Part shown: positions 16,601 to 26,728 of the stretch, piece by piece
How positions within the stretch are numbered: the stretch's first letter is position 1
Layout of the letters: each line of letters starts with the position of its first letter
Assembly (NCBI GenBank): GCA_013388525.1
Contig: JACAFA010000241.1
Span: 67,959 to 131,958 of the forward strand
Source: Ignavibacteriaceae bacterium
Lineage (GTDB): Bacteria; Bacteroidota; Ignavibacteria; Ignavibacteriales; Ignavibacteriaceae
DNA: 64,000 nt
Reading direction: 5' to 3'
Position numbers and translations under genes: made by a program
The notes under the pieces: model-generated
The model's database searches: none
What the model was told of the DNA's origin: nothing
The model's input: the letters and a program-made list of their open reading frames with translations, nothing else

Positions 16601-17929
16601 TTGTTTAACAAGATTTTAATTGCTAATCGGGGCGAAATTGCCCTTCGCATAATCCGAACCTGTAAAGAACTGGATATAAAAACTGTTGCAGTTTATTCAG
16701 AAGCAGATAAGGATTCACTTCACGTTACATTTGCCGATGAGGCTGTTTGCATCGGACCTCCATTTGGAAAAGATAGCTATCTTAAAATTCCTGCCATAAT
16801 ATCTGCTGCACAAGTTACGGGTGCTGATGCAATTCATCCGGGTTATGGGTTTCTCGCTGAAAATGCAAGCTTTTCTGAAATCTGTCAGGAGTCCAACTTA
16901 AAATTTATCGGTCCTTCACCTGAAATGATCAGAGCAATGGGTGATAAGGCTTTCGCTAAAAATACTATGAAGAATAATGAAGTACCTGTTATTCCCGGCA
17001 GTGATGGTGTGATAGAAAATCTTGAAGAAGCAAAAACACTCGCTAAAGAAATTGGTTACCCTGTAATTATAAAAGCATCTGCAGGTGGTGGTGGTAAAGG
17101 TATGAGAATCGTGTGGGAAGAAAGCGAACTTCAAAAAGCATTTCAGACCGCTCAAACTGAAGCTGAAGCTGCTTTTGCTAATGGAGCTGTTTACTTAGAA
17201 AAGTTTATAGAAAATCCCCGGCATATCGAAATTCAAATCATGGGTGATCAGCATGGAAATGTTTATCATTATGGAGAAAGAGATTGTTCTATTCAACGAA
17301 GACATCAAAAATTAATTGAAGAATCTCCGTCACCGGCAGTTAATGATGATTTAAGAGCAAGAATGGGTGAAGCTGCTGTAAGAGGAGCTCATTCAGTCAA
17401 ATACGAAGGAGCAGGAACAATTGAATTTTTACTTGATAAGCACAAGAATTTTTATTTTATGGAAATGAATACCAGAATACAGGTTGAGCATCCGGTTACG
17501 GAACTTGTTTATGATGTTGATCTTGTAAAACAGCAGATTCTTGTTGCTGCAGGTGAAAAAATTGAAGCCAAACCAAAAAAGCCTCACGGTCACGCAATCG
17601 AATTCAGAATTAATGCAGAAGATCCGGAAAATAATTTCAGACCATCTCCCGGTAAAATTAACTCGCTGCATTTTCCTGGTGGTTTTGGAATCAGGAATGA
17701 TTCACATATTTATCAATCATATTCGATTCCACCTTATTATGATTCTTTAATTGCAAAACTAATCGTTTGGGGGAAAAACCGCGAAGAGGCTATTATGCGC
17801 GGCAAAAGAGCTTTGAACGAGTTTATTATTGAAGGTATTAAAACAACCATTCCATTCCATCTGAAAGTTTTGGAGGACGGAAGATTTAAAAGTGGTAATT
17901 TTGATACGAGTTTTCTCGAAAAATTTTAA
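16601..17929 (+). CDS. accC: Biotin carboxylase subunit of acetyl-CoA carboxylase
   Basis: A 442-residue ATP-grasp enzyme that carboxylates BCCP-bound biotin. It opens [20 protein letters not shown]. The glycine-rich ATP loop is [15 protein letters not shown], and [19 protein letters not shown] and [18 protein letters not shown] complete the active site. The start is TTG 16601, directly after a GGAAAG stretch; no ATG is available close to the conserved N-terminus. It follows accB by 24 bases. The carboxyltransferase genes accA and accD are not in this window. Confidence 0.96.
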   Translation: MFNKILIANRGEIALRIIRTCKELDIKTVAVYSEADKDSLHVTFADEAVCIGPPFGKDSYLKIPAIISAAQVTGADAIHPGYGFLAENASFSEICQESNLKFIGPSPEMIRAMGDKAFAKNTMKNNEVPVIPGSDGVIENLEEAKTLAKEIGYPVIIKASAGGGGKGMRIVWEESELQKAFQTAQTEAEAAFANGAVYLEKFIENPRHIEIQIMGDQHGNVYHYGERDCSIQRRHQKLIEESPSPAVNDDLRARMGEAAVRGAHSVKYEGAGTIEFLLDKHKNFYFMEMNTRIQVEHPVTELVYDVDLVKQQILVAAGEKIEAKPKKPHGHAIEFRINAEDPENNFRPSPGKINSLHFPGGFGIRNDSHIYQSYSIPPYYDSLIAKLIVWGKNREEAIMRGKRALNEFIIEGIKTTIPFHLKVLEDGRFKSGNFDTSFLEKF

Positions 17930-17966
17930 TCCTATTATTCAAACAAAATTAATTTAAGAGGGAAAA

Positions 17967-18347
17967 ATGAAAGTACCGGATAATATAAAATACACAAGAG
18001 ACCACGAGTGGGTTCGTGTTGATGGAAAAATCGGAACAATTGGAATAACAGACTATGCACAGGGTGAACTTGGTGATGTTGTCTTCGTTGATATTGATCC
18101 TGATTTAAAGGAAATATCAAAAGGTAATTCATTCGGAACAATCGAAGCAGTTAAAACTGTCAGCGATCTGTTTGCACCGTTCAGCGGAAAGGTAACTGAA
18201 TTAAATAAAAAACTTTCAAACTCACCTGAGCTTGTTAATTCTGATCCTTATGGTGAAGGCTGGATGATTAAAGCTGAACTGCTTAATCTATCCGACCTTG
18301 ATGATCTGCTTGATGCACAGGCTTATAAGAATCTTATCGGTCAATAA
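17967..18347 (+). CDS. gcvH: Glycine cleavage system H protein
   Basis: A 126-residue lipoyl carrier that shuttles the aminomethyl group between the P, T and L proteins. The lipoylation site is in GTIEAVKTVSDLFAPF at Lys63, inside a normal-length barrel with the YTRDHEWVRVDG N-terminus. An AGAGGG ribosome site precedes the ATG. It lies behind accC, and a terminator follows at 18385. The other glycine cleavage genes are elsewhere. Confidence 0.95.
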   Translation: MKVPDNIKYTRDHEWVRVDGKIGTIGITDYAQGELGDVVFVDIDPDLKEISKGNSFGTIEAVKTVSDLFAPFSGKVTELNKKLSNSPELVNSDPYGEGWMIKAELLNLSDLDDLLDAQAYKNLIGQ

Positions 18348-18384
18348 AAGGATATCGATTTCGGATAGAAATTTTTTCTATTTT

Positions 18385-18411
18385 AACCCGTGAATAACGG
18401 GTTTTTATTTT
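18385..18411 (+). terminator. Rho-independent terminator after gcvH
   Basis: AACCCG (18385-18390) pairs with CGGGTT (18398-18403) across a 7-base loop, followed by a T-rich tail. It should end the efp-accB-accC-gcvH transcript before guaA. Confidence 0.8.
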
Positions 18412-18437
18412 TAGTTAAATATTTACTTTAGATATAA

Positions 18438-19979
18438 ATGAAACAACGTGACTTAATTCTCATCATTGACTTTGGCTCCCAATATACACAGCTTATTGCA
18501 CGAAGAATCAGGGAAGTAAAAGTTTATTCTGAAATACATCCACATACTATTTCATTTGAAAATGTTCAGAAACTTCAGCCCAAAGGAATAATTCTTTCCG
18601 GCGGACCGATGAGTGTTTACGATGATTCCGCACCATCAATCGATCCGCAGATTTTCAATCTTAAAGTTCCTTTCCTTGGTGTTTGTTATGGACTTCAGCT
18701 TATTTGTAAAAATTTTGGTGGAAAAGTTGAGCCCGCTTCTGACAGGGAATATGGTAAATCAATTTTAAGAATTACCGATAATACAGATATACTTCGCGGT
18801 ATTGCTGATGCTTCTGTCGTCTGGATGAGTCATGGTGATTACTTGACTGAATTGCCAAAAGGATTTAAAGTTGTTGGCGAATCTGATCATTCACCCATTT
18901 GTGCTATTTCAAATCCTTCAAAAAGATTTTTTGGTTTACAGTTTCATCCAGAAGTTGTTCATACAGAAGAAGGTGAAAAAATTATCAGAAATTTCCTGTT
19001 TGATATTTGCAAATGCAAAGGTGACTGGACTCCGCAGAATTTCATTGATGAAAAACTTCATTCGATCAAATCAACAATAGGTGATTCAAGAGCAATTTGT
19101 GCCGTGAGCGGTGGTGTGGATTCAACAGTAGCTGCCGTACTTGTAAAAAAAGCAATCGGTGATAATCTGGTTTGCATACATATTGATAATGGACTGATGC
19201 GTAAAAATGAGAGCGAAAAGATTGGAAAGTTATTTGAAGAAAAATTGAAATTGAATCATATCCATGTGGATGCTTCTGAAAAATTCTTAAAAAATCTTAA
19301 GGGTGTTTCTGATCCGGAAAAGAAAAGAAAAATTATCGGTAATACTTTTATCGAAGTATTCGAAGATGAAGCAAAAAAAATTAAAGATGCAGAATTTTTA
19401 GTTCAGGGCACTCTTTATCCTGATGTTATTGAATCGGTATCGGTTAAAGGTGCCTCAGCTACTATAAAAACTCATCACAATGTTGGTGGTCTTCCTGAAA
19501 AAATGAACCTGAAATTAGTTGAACCATTCCGCGAGTTGTTTAAAGATGAAGTCAGGAATGTTGGCAGAAGTCTGAATATTCCTCCTGAATTTATAAACCG
19601 TCATCCGTTTCCCGGTCCTGGTCTTGGTGTTCGGATTTTAGGTGAGATAACCAAAGAAAAACTTGAAATTCTTCGTGAAACAGATGACATTTTCATCACA
19701 TCAATTAAAGAAGCAGGTTTATATAACAGCATTTGGCAGGCATTTACAGTTCTGCTTCCTGTTAGCAGCGTTGGAGTGATGGGTGATGCAAGAACGTATG
19801 AATTTGTTCTTGCGCTGAGAGCAGTAACTTCAGTTGACGGAATGACTGCGGATTGGTACACATTCGAACACGATTTCCTTTCATCTGTTTCAAATAAAAT
19901 TATAAATAAAGTTAGAGGCGTTAACAGAGTGGTTTATGATATCAGTTCAAAACCACCTGCAACGATTGAATGGGAATAA
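18438..19979 (+). CDS. guaA: GMP synthase (glutamine-hydrolysing)
   Basis: A 513-residue enzyme that converts XMP to GMP. The class I glutamine amidotransferase domain (1-190) has nucleophile Cys83 in [10 protein letters not shown] and the His/Glu pair in [14 protein letters not shown]. The ATP pyrophosphatase domain (about 205-390) has the PP-loop [14 protein letters not shown]. The dimerisation domain ends in the typical KPPATIEWE. It stands alone between the gcvH terminator and the next gene. Confidence 0.97.
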   Translation: MKQRDLILIIDFGSQYTQLIARRIREVKVYSEIHPHTISFENVQKLQPKGIILSGGPMSVYDDSAPSIDPQIFNLKVPFLGVCYGLQLICKNFGGKVEPASDREYGKSILRITDNTDILRGIADASVVWMSHGDYLTELPKGFKVVGESDHSPICAISNPSKRFFGLQFHPEVVHTEEGEKIIRNFLFDICKCKGDWTPQNFIDEKLHSIKSTIGDSRAICAVSGGVDSTVAAVLVKKAIGDNLVCIHIDNGLMRKNESEKIGKLFEEKLKLNHIHVDASEKFLKNLKGVSDPEKKRKIIGNTFIEVFEDEAKKIKDAEFLVQGTLYPDVIESVSVKGASATIKTHHNVGGLPEKMNLKLVEPFRELFKDEVRNVGRSLNIPPEFINRHPFPGPGLGVRILGEITKEKLEILRETDDIFITSIKEAGLYNSIWQAFTVLLPVSSVGVMGDARTYEFVLALRAVTSVDGMTADWYTFEHDFLSSVSNKIINKVRGVNRVVYDISSKPPATIEWE

Positions 19980-20024
19980 CCGATTTGTTAAATTCATTTC
20001 AAACAAAGAATATTTTTGTGAATA

Positions 20025-21782
20025 ATGAATAGACTTTCTCCTAACACAGGTTTTATTTTCATCTTCCTGATTTTGCTCATATTCAGTTCAGACTTAATTA
20101 ATTCGCAAACAAATGTTGAAGAGGAAATAAATAATCAGTTCGATAAAGCTGTCTCCCTTTTTAATACAGCTAATTACGACGACGCTCTTCAGATTTTTAA
20201 TAAATTAATTATTGACTACAAATTCAATTCAAAAACTACAGCTTCAGAATTCTTTAAAATTAAAATTTACTATGAACAGAAACAGTTAAATCAGTTTAAA
20301 TATTCCGCCGAACAATTTTTAAAAACATATCCGGGCAGTAACTATATTGATGAAATAAGAATTCTGCTTACAAAATATTACCTTGATGTTGCCAATTATT
20401 ATAATGCTTTGAGAGAGTTATTATACATAATCGAAAGTACAAATTCATCTGAATATGAAAAGAAAGCCAGGAAGAATGGCGAGGGAATAGCTGCAAAATA
20501 TCTGAACGAAACTCAGCTTGAACGCCTGGGCTCGTCATTTAACAGCAGTAAAGTTAAATCATATCTTCTGCTTCAACTTGGTAAATGTTTGCTCCGAAAC
20601 GGTAATTCGACCGGTGCAAAAAATAAATTTGAAGAATTGATAGCTAATTATCCGCAATCTGATGAATACACAGAGGCTAAAAGTTTAGTTGATATTTCAT
20701 ACAGTGCTAAACCAGCGGCAACGATTATTGGTGTTATGCTTCCTCTGGAAGAAAATTCAGCAGGCGAATATACTTCTCAACCTGCGTTAGAAATTCTCGA
20801 GGGGATTAAATTTGCAGTGGATGAGTATAACAAACTCAGAAGTGATAAAATCGGGTTACTTGTACGTGATACAAAGAAGGATGCAAATGAAATTAAGAAA
20901 ATCAGAGAAGAGTTTTCGTCTCTTAATTCGGTTATTTCTATAATAGGACCTATCTTCAGTAATGAAGTCCGGATTGCCCTTCAGGAATTTGAAGATTATG
21001 ATATTCCCATTATTTCTCCCACTGCAACTGATGATGATTTAACCAATATTAGTCAGAATTTCTTTCAGGCGAATCCCTCATTCTCGGTCAGAGGCAAGGT
21101 AATGGCTCAATATGTTTATTATGTTGAAAACAGACGGACAGTTTCTGTGTTGAATTCGATTGAAGGATATTCTCCGGTTCTTGCTGCTTCTTTCATAAAT
21201 GAATTTGAGAAGCTGGGAGGCAAAGTAATAAAAAAAGTTTCTTTCAAAAATGATTACACAGATTTCAGCGAACCAATCAATAAAATTTATATTGATTCAC
21301 TTTTAATTGAAGGAATATATATCCCGTTATCTGATAATTCCGTTACACCATTCATATTTTCAGCGCTGATTAAATATGGTGTAAAAATTCCTATCTACGG
21401 AAATCAGGACTGGTTTACAGCCAAAGGATTTGAAACTGCTCCTGCAATAAGTAATAATCTGATTTTTACATCTGATTATTTTGTTGACTTTAATTCCGAG
21501 GTTTATAAAAATTTTAGTGATCAATTTAGTACGATTACAGGTAAGGATGTAAACCGCAATGTCCTTTATGGATATGATGCGGCAAAATATATTTTGACTG
21601 TGATAAGAAATTCCGAGCCAAACAGAAGAAGTATAGTTGATAAAATGAAATCCGGTATGGTTAGTAATGGCTTACGCAACAATATATCGTTTGATGAGAG
21701 ACGGATTAATAAATACCTGAATTTAGTTCGCTATAAAGATGGAGTTTTTGAATTAGTGGATAAATTTAGATTGGGTCAGTAA
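20025..21782 (+). CDS. TPR plus periplasmic-binding-protein fusion (LppC/ABC-substrate-binding-like)
   Basis: A 585-residue secreted protein with a signal peptide (about 1-28, ending SDLINSQ). The N-terminal half (about 32-225) has TPR/BamD-like helical repeats such as FDKAVSLFNTANYDDALQIF. The C-terminal half (about 230-580) is a leucine-binding-type periplasmic fold, opening IIGVMLPLEENSAGEYTSQP and containing SIIGPIFSNEVRIALQEFE. This arrangement recalls LpoA, the activator of penicillin-binding protein 1A, which joins TPR-like and binding-protein domains. Whether this protein acts on peptidoglycan synthesis is inference. Its stop overlaps radC (TAATG). Confidence 0.72.
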   Translation: MNRLSPNTGFIFIFLILLIFSSDLINSQTNVEEEINNQFDKAVSLFNTANYDDALQIFNKLIIDYKFNSKTTASEFFKIKIYYEQKQLNQFKYSAEQFLKTYPGSNYIDEIRILLTKYYLDVANYYNALRELLYIIESTNSSEYEKKARKNGEGIAAKYLNETQLERLGSSFNSSKVKSYLLLQLGKCLLRNGNSTGAKNKFEELIANYPQSDEYTEAKSLVDISYSAKPAATIIGVMLPLEENSAGEYTSQPALEILEGIKFAVDEYNKLRSDKIGLLVRDTKKDANEIKKIREEFSSLNSVISIIGPIFSNEVRIALQEFEDYDIPIISPTATDDDLTNISQNFFQANPSFSVRGKVMAQYVYYVENRRTVSVLNSIEGYSPVLAASFINEFEKLGGKVIKKVSFKNDYTDFSEPINKIYIDSLLIEGIYIPLSDNSVTPFIFSALIKYGVKIPIYGNQDWFTAKGFETAPAISNNLIFTSDYFVDFNSEVYKNFSDQFSTITGKDVNRNVLYGYDAAKYILTVIRNSEPNRRSIVDKMKSGMVSNGLRNNISFDERRINKYLNLVRYKDGVFELVDKFRLGQ

Positions 21783-22483
21783 TGAGTGAAGAAAAATATA
21801 AAAGCTACACTGTAAAAGAGCTGCCTCCCGATGATCGTCCCCGTGAAAAATTATTATCAAAAGGTGCACAAAATCTTTCAGATGCAGAATTGATTGCAAT
21901 ACTTCTGAGAACAGGAAAGAAAGGAAAATCAGTTTTAGAAATTGCAAGAGAATTATTAAAAATTGAAAGAAATCTGGCAATGCTGGCAACCAAAACTGTT
22001 GATTCTCTCCAGCAGATAAGCGGCATCGGAAAGGACAAAGCTGCGACGCTTGCCGCAGCATTTGAATTGAGTAGAAGAATACTTTCTCAACCAAAATGGT
22101 TATCTGATAAAAAAATTACTTCACCACAGGATGTTGCAGAAATGTTTATTCCGATTTTAAGAGATGAGAATAAAGAGAAATTTTTCGTGGTCTGTCTGAA
22201 TTCTTCAAATAAAATTATAAAGCACGAATTAATTTCTGTTGGTAACCTGAATTCAAGCGTTGTTCACCCGCGGGAGATTTTTAAAGTTGCAATCGACAAT
22301 TCATCAGCGAGCATAATTCTGATACATAATCATCCAAGTGGTAATCCGGAACCAAGCAGTGAAGATATCCGGATTACAAAAAAAATGGTGGAAACAGGTA
22401 AAATTATGGATATACCTGTCTTTGACCATTTAATAATAGCAGGAGAAACTTACACAAGTTTTGTTGAAAAGAGGCTTTTTTAA
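21782..22483 (+). CDS. radC: RadC-family JAB-domain protein
   Basis: A 233-residue protein. The N-terminal helix-hairpin-helix region (about 10-75: LSDAELIAILLRTGKKGKSV and LQQISGIGKDKAATLAA) is followed by the JAMM metal-site domain (about 105-233) with IILIHNHPSGNPEPSSED. RadC is often listed under DNA repair, but its enzymatic function is not settled. It overlaps the preceding gene by one base. Confidence 0.93.
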   Translation: MSEEKYKSYTVKELPPDDRPREKLLSKGAQNLSDAELIAILLRTGKKGKSVLEIARELLKIERNLAMLATKTVDSLQQISGIGKDKAATLAAAFELSRRILSQPKWLSDKKITSPQDVAEMFIPILRDENKEKFFVVCLNSSNKIIKHELISVGNLNSSVVHPREIFKVAIDNSSASIILIHNHPSGNPEPSSEDIRITKKMVETGKIMDIPVFDHLIIAGETYTSFVEKRLF

Positions 22484-22502
22484 AATAAAAAAGCATTTTT
22501 CC

Positions 22503-22531
22503 TTGAATTTTTTTGCCGCTTTCGTTATATA
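22503..22531 (+). promoter_or_regulatory. Sigma70-like promoter for the coiled-coil lipoprotein gene
   Basis: TTGAAT (22503-22508) and TATATA (22526-22531) are separated by exactly 17 bases, a standard -35/-10 layout. Transcription would start near 22538 and leave a leader of about 95 bases before ATG 22633, which has a strong GGAGG site at 22622-22626. Confidence 0.5.
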
Positions 22532-22632
22532 ACAGCACTAAATTTAATACTACTTTGTAGAAATTAGGTAGTTGAAAGTTTAAATATCTAATCTTAACTA
22601 ATTAATTATTCAATAATAATCGGAGGTTTCAT

Positions 22633-22908
22633 ATGAGCCTACTTAAGAATTTCAGAACCCCCGTTCTAGCCGCTGTTATGTTTGTAAGCATGGCATTGGT
22701 TGCGGGTTGTGGTGGTTTAAGTGAAGCTCAGATTGCTGAACTAAATGCTTTACGTGAGGAAGTTAAATCACTTGAAGCAGAAGCTAACAGTCTGAGAGAT
22801 CAAAAATCACAGCTTGAAACAGAAATTCAGACAATAAATCGTAAATTGGCTGAGTGCAACAAGCAAAAGGAAGAAACTAAGGCAAATTTAGAAAAACTGC
22901 CTAAGTAA
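22633..22908 (+). CDS. Small coiled-coil lipoprotein (Lpp-like)
   Basis: A 91-residue lipoprotein with lipobox LVAGC (Cys26), followed by a nearly continuous helix of heptads (EVKSLEAEANSLRDQKSQLE). This is the layout of Braun-type or murein-associated lipoproteins that form trimeric coiled coils beneath the outer membrane. There is no C-terminal Lys-Arg attachment end like that of E. coli Lpp; it ends LEKLPK. A strong ribosome site and promoter suggest high expression. The LysM gene follows 25 bases after its stop codon and is likely co-transcribed. Confidence 0.75.
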   Translation: MSLLKNFRTPVLAAVMFVSMALVAGCGGLSEAQIAELNALREEVKSLEAEANSLRDQKSQLETEIQTINRKLAECNKQKEETKANLEKLPK

Positions 22909-22951
22909 TTATTAACAGGAATTTTATAACAAAATGAAAATGGAGAAAAAA

Positions 22952-23638
22952 ATGAAACTTGCAAAATTTTTAGTTGCTGTTGTTTCCCTTTCTTTCCTGT
23001 TATCTCTATCTTCCTTTGCACAAGAACAAGAGATGACTAAAGAGGAATGGGAAGCTGAAATGACCCGGCTTACCGGGAAAAAACAAGCTTTGATGTCAGA
23101 GATTGAAGCTTTGAAAAAAGATATGGAAAATCTGAACACAGTTAAAGCTGGTCTTCAGGATCCTGAAGAATGTATCGATCAACTTTATGCACTTGTTGGT
23201 GCAACCAGAAGTGACGTTGACAATTTTAGAAATGCAGTTAACGAACTTGATGGAAAGATCAAAAGAAAAGAAAGTCCAAAAGCTGACCGACAGGCAGACC
23301 TTAATGCATTAAAAATGAACAAGATAAGTGCATTACCAGAATTTTTTGATAAGGTTCACAACAGAATGCAGAAAGCACTCGATGAGTGGATTGATGCTCC
23401 TCCTGTAATTTCTTACAAAGTAGTTAAAGGCGATCACCTCTGGGGTATTGCCCGTAAGAAAGAACACTATGGAAATGGCTTTGCATGGCCGGTAATTTAT
23501 AAAGCAAACAGAGATAAAATTAAAAATCCTGATTTAATTTATCCTGATCAGGAATTCTCTATTCCTCCTCTAACACAGGAAGAAAAAGATAAATATGAAA
23601 AGCTGAGAGCAAATTACAAACCAGCTCCGGTGCAATAA
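22952..23638 (+). CDS. Secreted LysM-domain protein
   Basis: About 228 residues, with a cleavable signal peptide (MKLAKFLVAVVSLSFLLSLS). A charged coiled-coil region (about 25-150) is followed by one LysM domain (about 155-215): YKVVKGDHLWGIARKKEHYG with NPDLIYPDQEFSIPPL at its end. LysM binds peptidoglycan. ATG 22952 is chosen over an in-frame ATG at 22934 because GGAG lies between them at the right distance and the signal peptide begins there. With the lipoprotein gene upstream it forms a small cell-envelope pair ended by a terminator at 23678. Confidence 0.85.
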   Translation: MKLAKFLVAVVSLSFLLSLSSFAQEQEMTKEEWEAEMTRLTGKKQALMSEIEALKKDMENLNTVKAGLQDPEECIDQLYALVGATRSDVDNFRNAVNELDGKIKRKESPKADRQADLNALKMNKISALPEFFDKVHNRMQKALDEWIDAPPVISYKVVKGDHLWGIARKKEHYGNGFAWPVIYKANRDKIKNPDLIYPDQEFSIPPLTQEEKDKYEKLRANYKPAPVQ

Positions 23639-23677
23639 AAAATTCTTGATTTGTTTAACTTAATTTATTTTGGAAAG

Positions 23678-23709
23678 ACCCTTCTCCCTATGTGGGATAA
23701 GGGTTTTTT
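23678..23709 (+). terminator. Rho-independent terminator after LysM gene
   Basis: ACCCTT (23678-23683) pairs with AAGGGT (23699-23704), with inner TCCC/GGGA pairing as well, followed by six T. It separates the LysM gene from the phoH-type gene. Confidence 0.85.
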
Positions 23710-23725
23710 CATTTAAAAATTTTAT

Positions 23726-24694
23726 ATGACCGCTGTTGAAAAGAAAATAATAATTGAAAATGTGAACATGCTGGATCTGCTTGGATTCAATGATTCAAAT
23801 CTTAAAATGATTGAAGATAGATTCAATGCATCAATTACAGTAAGAGGGGATAATGTAATCATTAAAGGAGTAATTGAAGAAGTTGAAATTATTGAAAAGC
23901 TTCTGAGGGAAATGGCTTATGTCCTTAATACAAGCGGATCACTTGCTACTACAGATGTAAATACTATACTTGAGCTTACGCTGGAAGGTAAAGAAATTAT
24001 TGATAAGGAAGAGCTTGATACAATTGTTCTTTATACAAAGAAAGATGTTATAAAAGCCAGAACTCCGGGGCAAATTAACTACATAAATCTTGCACGTAAA
24101 AATGATATTTGTTTTGCAATCGGACCAGCAGGAACAGGTAAAACATATCTTGCAGTAGCAATAGCTGTATCAGCACTTAAGAGAGGATTGGTCAAAAAAT
24201 TAATTTTAGCAAGACCTGCAGTTGAAGCAGGTGAAAGTCTCGGATTTCTGCCAGGTGATTTTCGTGAAAAAATTGATCCATACCTTCGCCCTTTATATGA
24301 CGCACTTGATGATATGATCCCTTCAGAGAAACTTAAAAACTATATTGAAAAAAGAATAATAGAAATAGTTCCGCTTGCTTATATGCGCGGCAGAACTTTG
24401 AACAATGCTTATGTAATTCTTGATGAAGCCCAAAATGCCACTACAATGCAGATGAAAATGTTTTTAACAAGACTTGGAGGCAGTTCTAAAGCAATTGTTA
24501 CAGGTGATATAACTCAGATTGATTTGCCCCCAAAACAGGTGAGTGGACTGATTCAGGCAAAGGATATTTTATCAAAAGTTGAAGGTGTTGCTTTTGTATA
24601 TTTTGACAAAGGTGATGTTGTAAGGCACAAACTTGTTAAAGATATTATTGATGCTTACGAGAAATTCAATAATAATAAAAACGGAAATTCTTAA
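23726..24694 (+). CDS. PhoH-family ATPase
   Basis: A 322-residue PhoH-like protein. It has an N-terminal KH-like region (about 1-80, FNASITVRGDNVIIKGVIEE) and a P-loop ATPase domain with Walker A IGPAGTGKTYLAVA, Walker B VILDEAQNATTMQMKMFL and the GRTLNNAYVI strand. Relatives are RNA-linked ATPases, often near ybeY; the precise role here is unknown. The stop overlaps that of the convergent mazG gene by 4 bases. Confidence 0.9.
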   Translation: MTAVEKKIIIENVNMLDLLGFNDSNLKMIEDRFNASITVRGDNVIIKGVIEEVEIIEKLLREMAYVLNTSGSLATTDVNTILELTLEGKEIIDKEELDTIVLYTKKDVIKARTPGQINYINLARKNDICFAIGPAGTGKTYLAVAIAVSALKRGLVKKLILARPAVEAGESLGFLPGDFREKIDPYLRPLYDALDDMIPSEKLKNYIEKRIIEIVPLAYMRGRTLNNAYVILDEAQNATTMQMKMFLTRLGGSSKAIVTGDITQIDLPPKQVSGLIQAKDILSKVEGVAFVYFDKGDVVRHKLVKDIIDAYEKFNNNKNGNS

Positions 24695-25482
24695 ACTATC
24701 TTTTTACTTTCTTCCCAATAAAAATCCATCTCTCTAAGATTTGAGTCAGATAACTTTTTCCCAAGCGATTTTATTTTTTCTTCAACATAGCTGAATCTTC
24801 TAATAAATTTTGAGTTAGTTTTTCTGAGTGCATTTTCAGGATTGATGTCGAGGAATCGGGCATAGTTAACTAAAGCGAAGAAAACATCACCAACTTCGTC
24901 TTCAAGTTTGTCATGCAAATCTTCAAAACTTTTATCTTTTAACTTTAATCTTTTCTCTTCTATCTGGTGCATTTCCTCAATCTCTTCGATTACTTTTTTC
25001 CAAACGTCTTCTTTCTTTTCCCAGTCAAATCCAACTTTAGATGCTTTTTCCTGAATTCTGTGAGCTCTTTGCAATGCAGGAAGCATTTCCGGCACACCAT
25101 CAAGGACAGAATTTCTTCCTTCATCGAGTTTTATTTCTTCCCAGTTCTTTTTTACTTCTTCTGCACCGGAAACTTTTACTTCGCCGAATACGTGCGGATG
25201 TCTTCGAATTAATTTACTTTGAATGCCATCTATAACATCATCAATTGTAAATCCATTTGACTCCGAAGCAATGATTGTATGGAAAACAACATGAAGTAAT
25301 AAATCGCCAAGCTCGTTTTTCAGTTCAGTATAATTTTTCTTTTCGATAGCTTCAACTACTTCGTAGGCTTCTTCGATAGTAGCGGCTTTTATTGAGTCGT
25401 TGGTTTGTTCACGATCCCACGGGCATTCCTTTCTTAATCTTTTAACTATCTCCACGAATTCGTTAAATTTGTTACCGGTCAT
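24691..25482 (-). CDS. mazG: MazG nucleoside triphosphate pyrophosphohydrolase
   Basis: A 263-residue tandem MazG protein that hydrolyses (d)NTPs to monophosphates. Two all-alpha domains are visible. The first has ATIEEAYEVVEAIEKKNY with ELGDLLLHVVFH; the second has DKLEDEVGDVFFALVNYARF. The opening FVEIVKRLRKECPWDREQT is typical. It converges on the phoH-type gene with a 4-base overlap and diverges from ridA. Confidence 0.93.
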   Translation of the reverse strand: MTGNKFNEFVEIVKRLRKECPWDREQTNDSIKAATIEEAYEVVEAIEKKNYTELKNELGDLLLHVVFHTIIASESNGFTIDDVIDGIQSKLIRRHPHVFGEVKVSGAEEVKKNWEEIKLDEGRNSVLDGVPEMLPALQRAHRIQEKASKVGFDWEKKEDVWKKVIEEIEEMHQIEEKRLKLKDKSFEDLHDKLEDEVGDVFFALVNYARFLDINPENALRKTNSKFIRRFSYVEEKIKSLGKKLSDSNLREMDFYWEESKKIV

Positions 25483-25576
25483 AAAATAAAATCCTCGTAA
25501 AAAAATTTATAAAACGTTATATAATTCAATTCAAATCTAATCAAAATAAAATTATCCGAATAGAAAAGAGGAAATA

Positions 25577-26035
25577 ATGTTCGAAGAAAAACTTAAGCAA
25601 ATGGGAATTACTATTCCTGAAGCTGTTAAACCACTTGCAGCATACATTCCTGCTATGCAGGTTGGTAATCTTGTAATGACATCCGGGCAGGTTCCTATTT
25701 CTGCTGGTGCAGTACAATATCAGGGGAAAGTTGGTAAAGATTTATCTGAAGAGGAAGGAAAGGCAGCAGCGAAACTATGTGCTTTAAATTGTCTGAGTGC
25801 CATAAAAAGTGTAATCGGCAGTCTCGATAAAATTAAAAGGGTGCTGAAGCTGACAGTATTTGTGAGCAGCACTGAAGGATTTACTGCTCAGCCAAAAGTT
25901 GCGAACGGTGCTTCTGAATTTATTGTTGAAATATTTGGTGAAGCAGGAAAACACGTTCGTAGTGCTGTTGGAGTAAGTGAACTTCCGCTAAACTCTGCAG
26001 TTGAAATCGAAATGATTGTGGAAGTAATCAGTTAA
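25577..26035 (+). CDS. RidA-family enamine/imine deaminase
   Basis: A 152-residue YjgF/YER057c/UK114 protein, longer than the classic 125-130 residue RidA and of the ridA-like subgroup that starts [20 protein letters not shown]. The active-site Arg lies in [23 protein letters not shown]. The enzyme quenches reactive enamine intermediates from PLP enzymes. An AGAGGAAATA ribosome site precedes the ATG. Confidence 0.9.
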   Translation: MFEEKLKQMGITIPEAVKPLAAYIPAMQVGNLVMTSGQVPISAGAVQYQGKVGKDLSEEEGKAAAKLCALNCLSAIKSVIGSLDKIKRVLKLTVFVSSTEGFTAQPKVANGASEFIVEIFGEAGKHVRSAVGVSELPLNSAVEIEMIVEVIS

Positions 26036-26042
26036 TTAAACT

Positions 26043-26606
26043 TTAAAGTTTCAACCAGTTTTTAATAATCTGTTTCCCGGTACTGGTGAGTATTGATTCG
26101 GGATGGAATTGAATTCCTTCAAGCGAATAAATTTTATGACGCACTCCCATAATTTCTCCGGTTGAAGCTTTAGCTGAAATTTCTATTTCAACAGGCAAGG
26201 TATTTTCTTTTACGATCAGAGAATGATAACGCATTGCTTCAAATTCTTGTGGTAAGTTTTTAAAGATAGTTTTGTTGTCGTGAATAATTTTAGAAGTTTT
26301 TCCGTGGTAGATTTTTTCTGCATTGATTATCTCAGCACCAAATAAATAACAAATTGCCTGCATACCAAGACAAACTCCAAGAATCGGAACCGAATTACCA
26401 AATTCTTTAATAGCATCAAGAGTCAATCCTGAATTTTCAGGTCTTCCCGGGCCAGGGGAAATTAAAATCTTATCCGGCTGAAAATTTCTGACTGCAGCGA
26501 TGTTCTCATCATTCCTCAATATCAGCAATTCGCTTTTATATTTCCCAAGCAATTGAACTAAATTGAAGGTGAACGAGTCATAATTATCAATTACAAGTAT
26601 TTTCAC
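26043..26606 (-). CDS. pabA: Glutamine amidotransferase of anthranilate/aminodeoxychorismate synthase
   Basis: A 187-residue class I amidotransferase. The nucleophile is in PILGVCLGMQAICYLFG and the His/Glu pair in GIQFHPESILTSTGK. It opens VKILVIDNYDSFTFNLVQLL, which starts at GTG 26606; the open frame extends to 26708 but that extension has no family similarity and overlaps panD upstream sequence. It supplies ammonia to chorismate-using synthases for folate or tryptophan. Without the partner subunit nearby I cannot separate PabA from TrpG. Confidence 0.88.
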   Translation of the reverse strand: MKILVIDNYDSFTFNLVQLLGKYKSELLILRNDENIAAVRNFQPDKILISPGPGRPENSGLTLDAIKEFGNSVPILGVCLGMQAICYLFGAEIINAEKIYHGKTSKIIHDNKTIFKNLPQEFEAMRYHSLIVKENTLPVEIEISAKASTGEIMGVRHKIYSLEGIQFHPESILTSTGKQIIKNWLKL

Positions 26607-26728
26607 ACTAAAACTCTGAATTCTCGTAAAATTGTAAGTTAATTCCCAATCTGACCAAATTGTTCCCTTGAAACTAAGATTTGGCAATGGGTATATTTGA
26701 CCGCACAAAATTAAAGGAAAAAGTTTTA

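Noticed and set aside
17930..17966. Glycine riboswitch before gcvH
   Set aside because: Only 37 bases separate accC and gcvH, too short for the aptamer, and no conserved core is present.
26607..26708. N-terminal extension of the pabA/trpG protein
   Set aside because: The extra 34 residues have no family similarity. The conserved KILVIDNYDSF opening directly follows GTG 26606.
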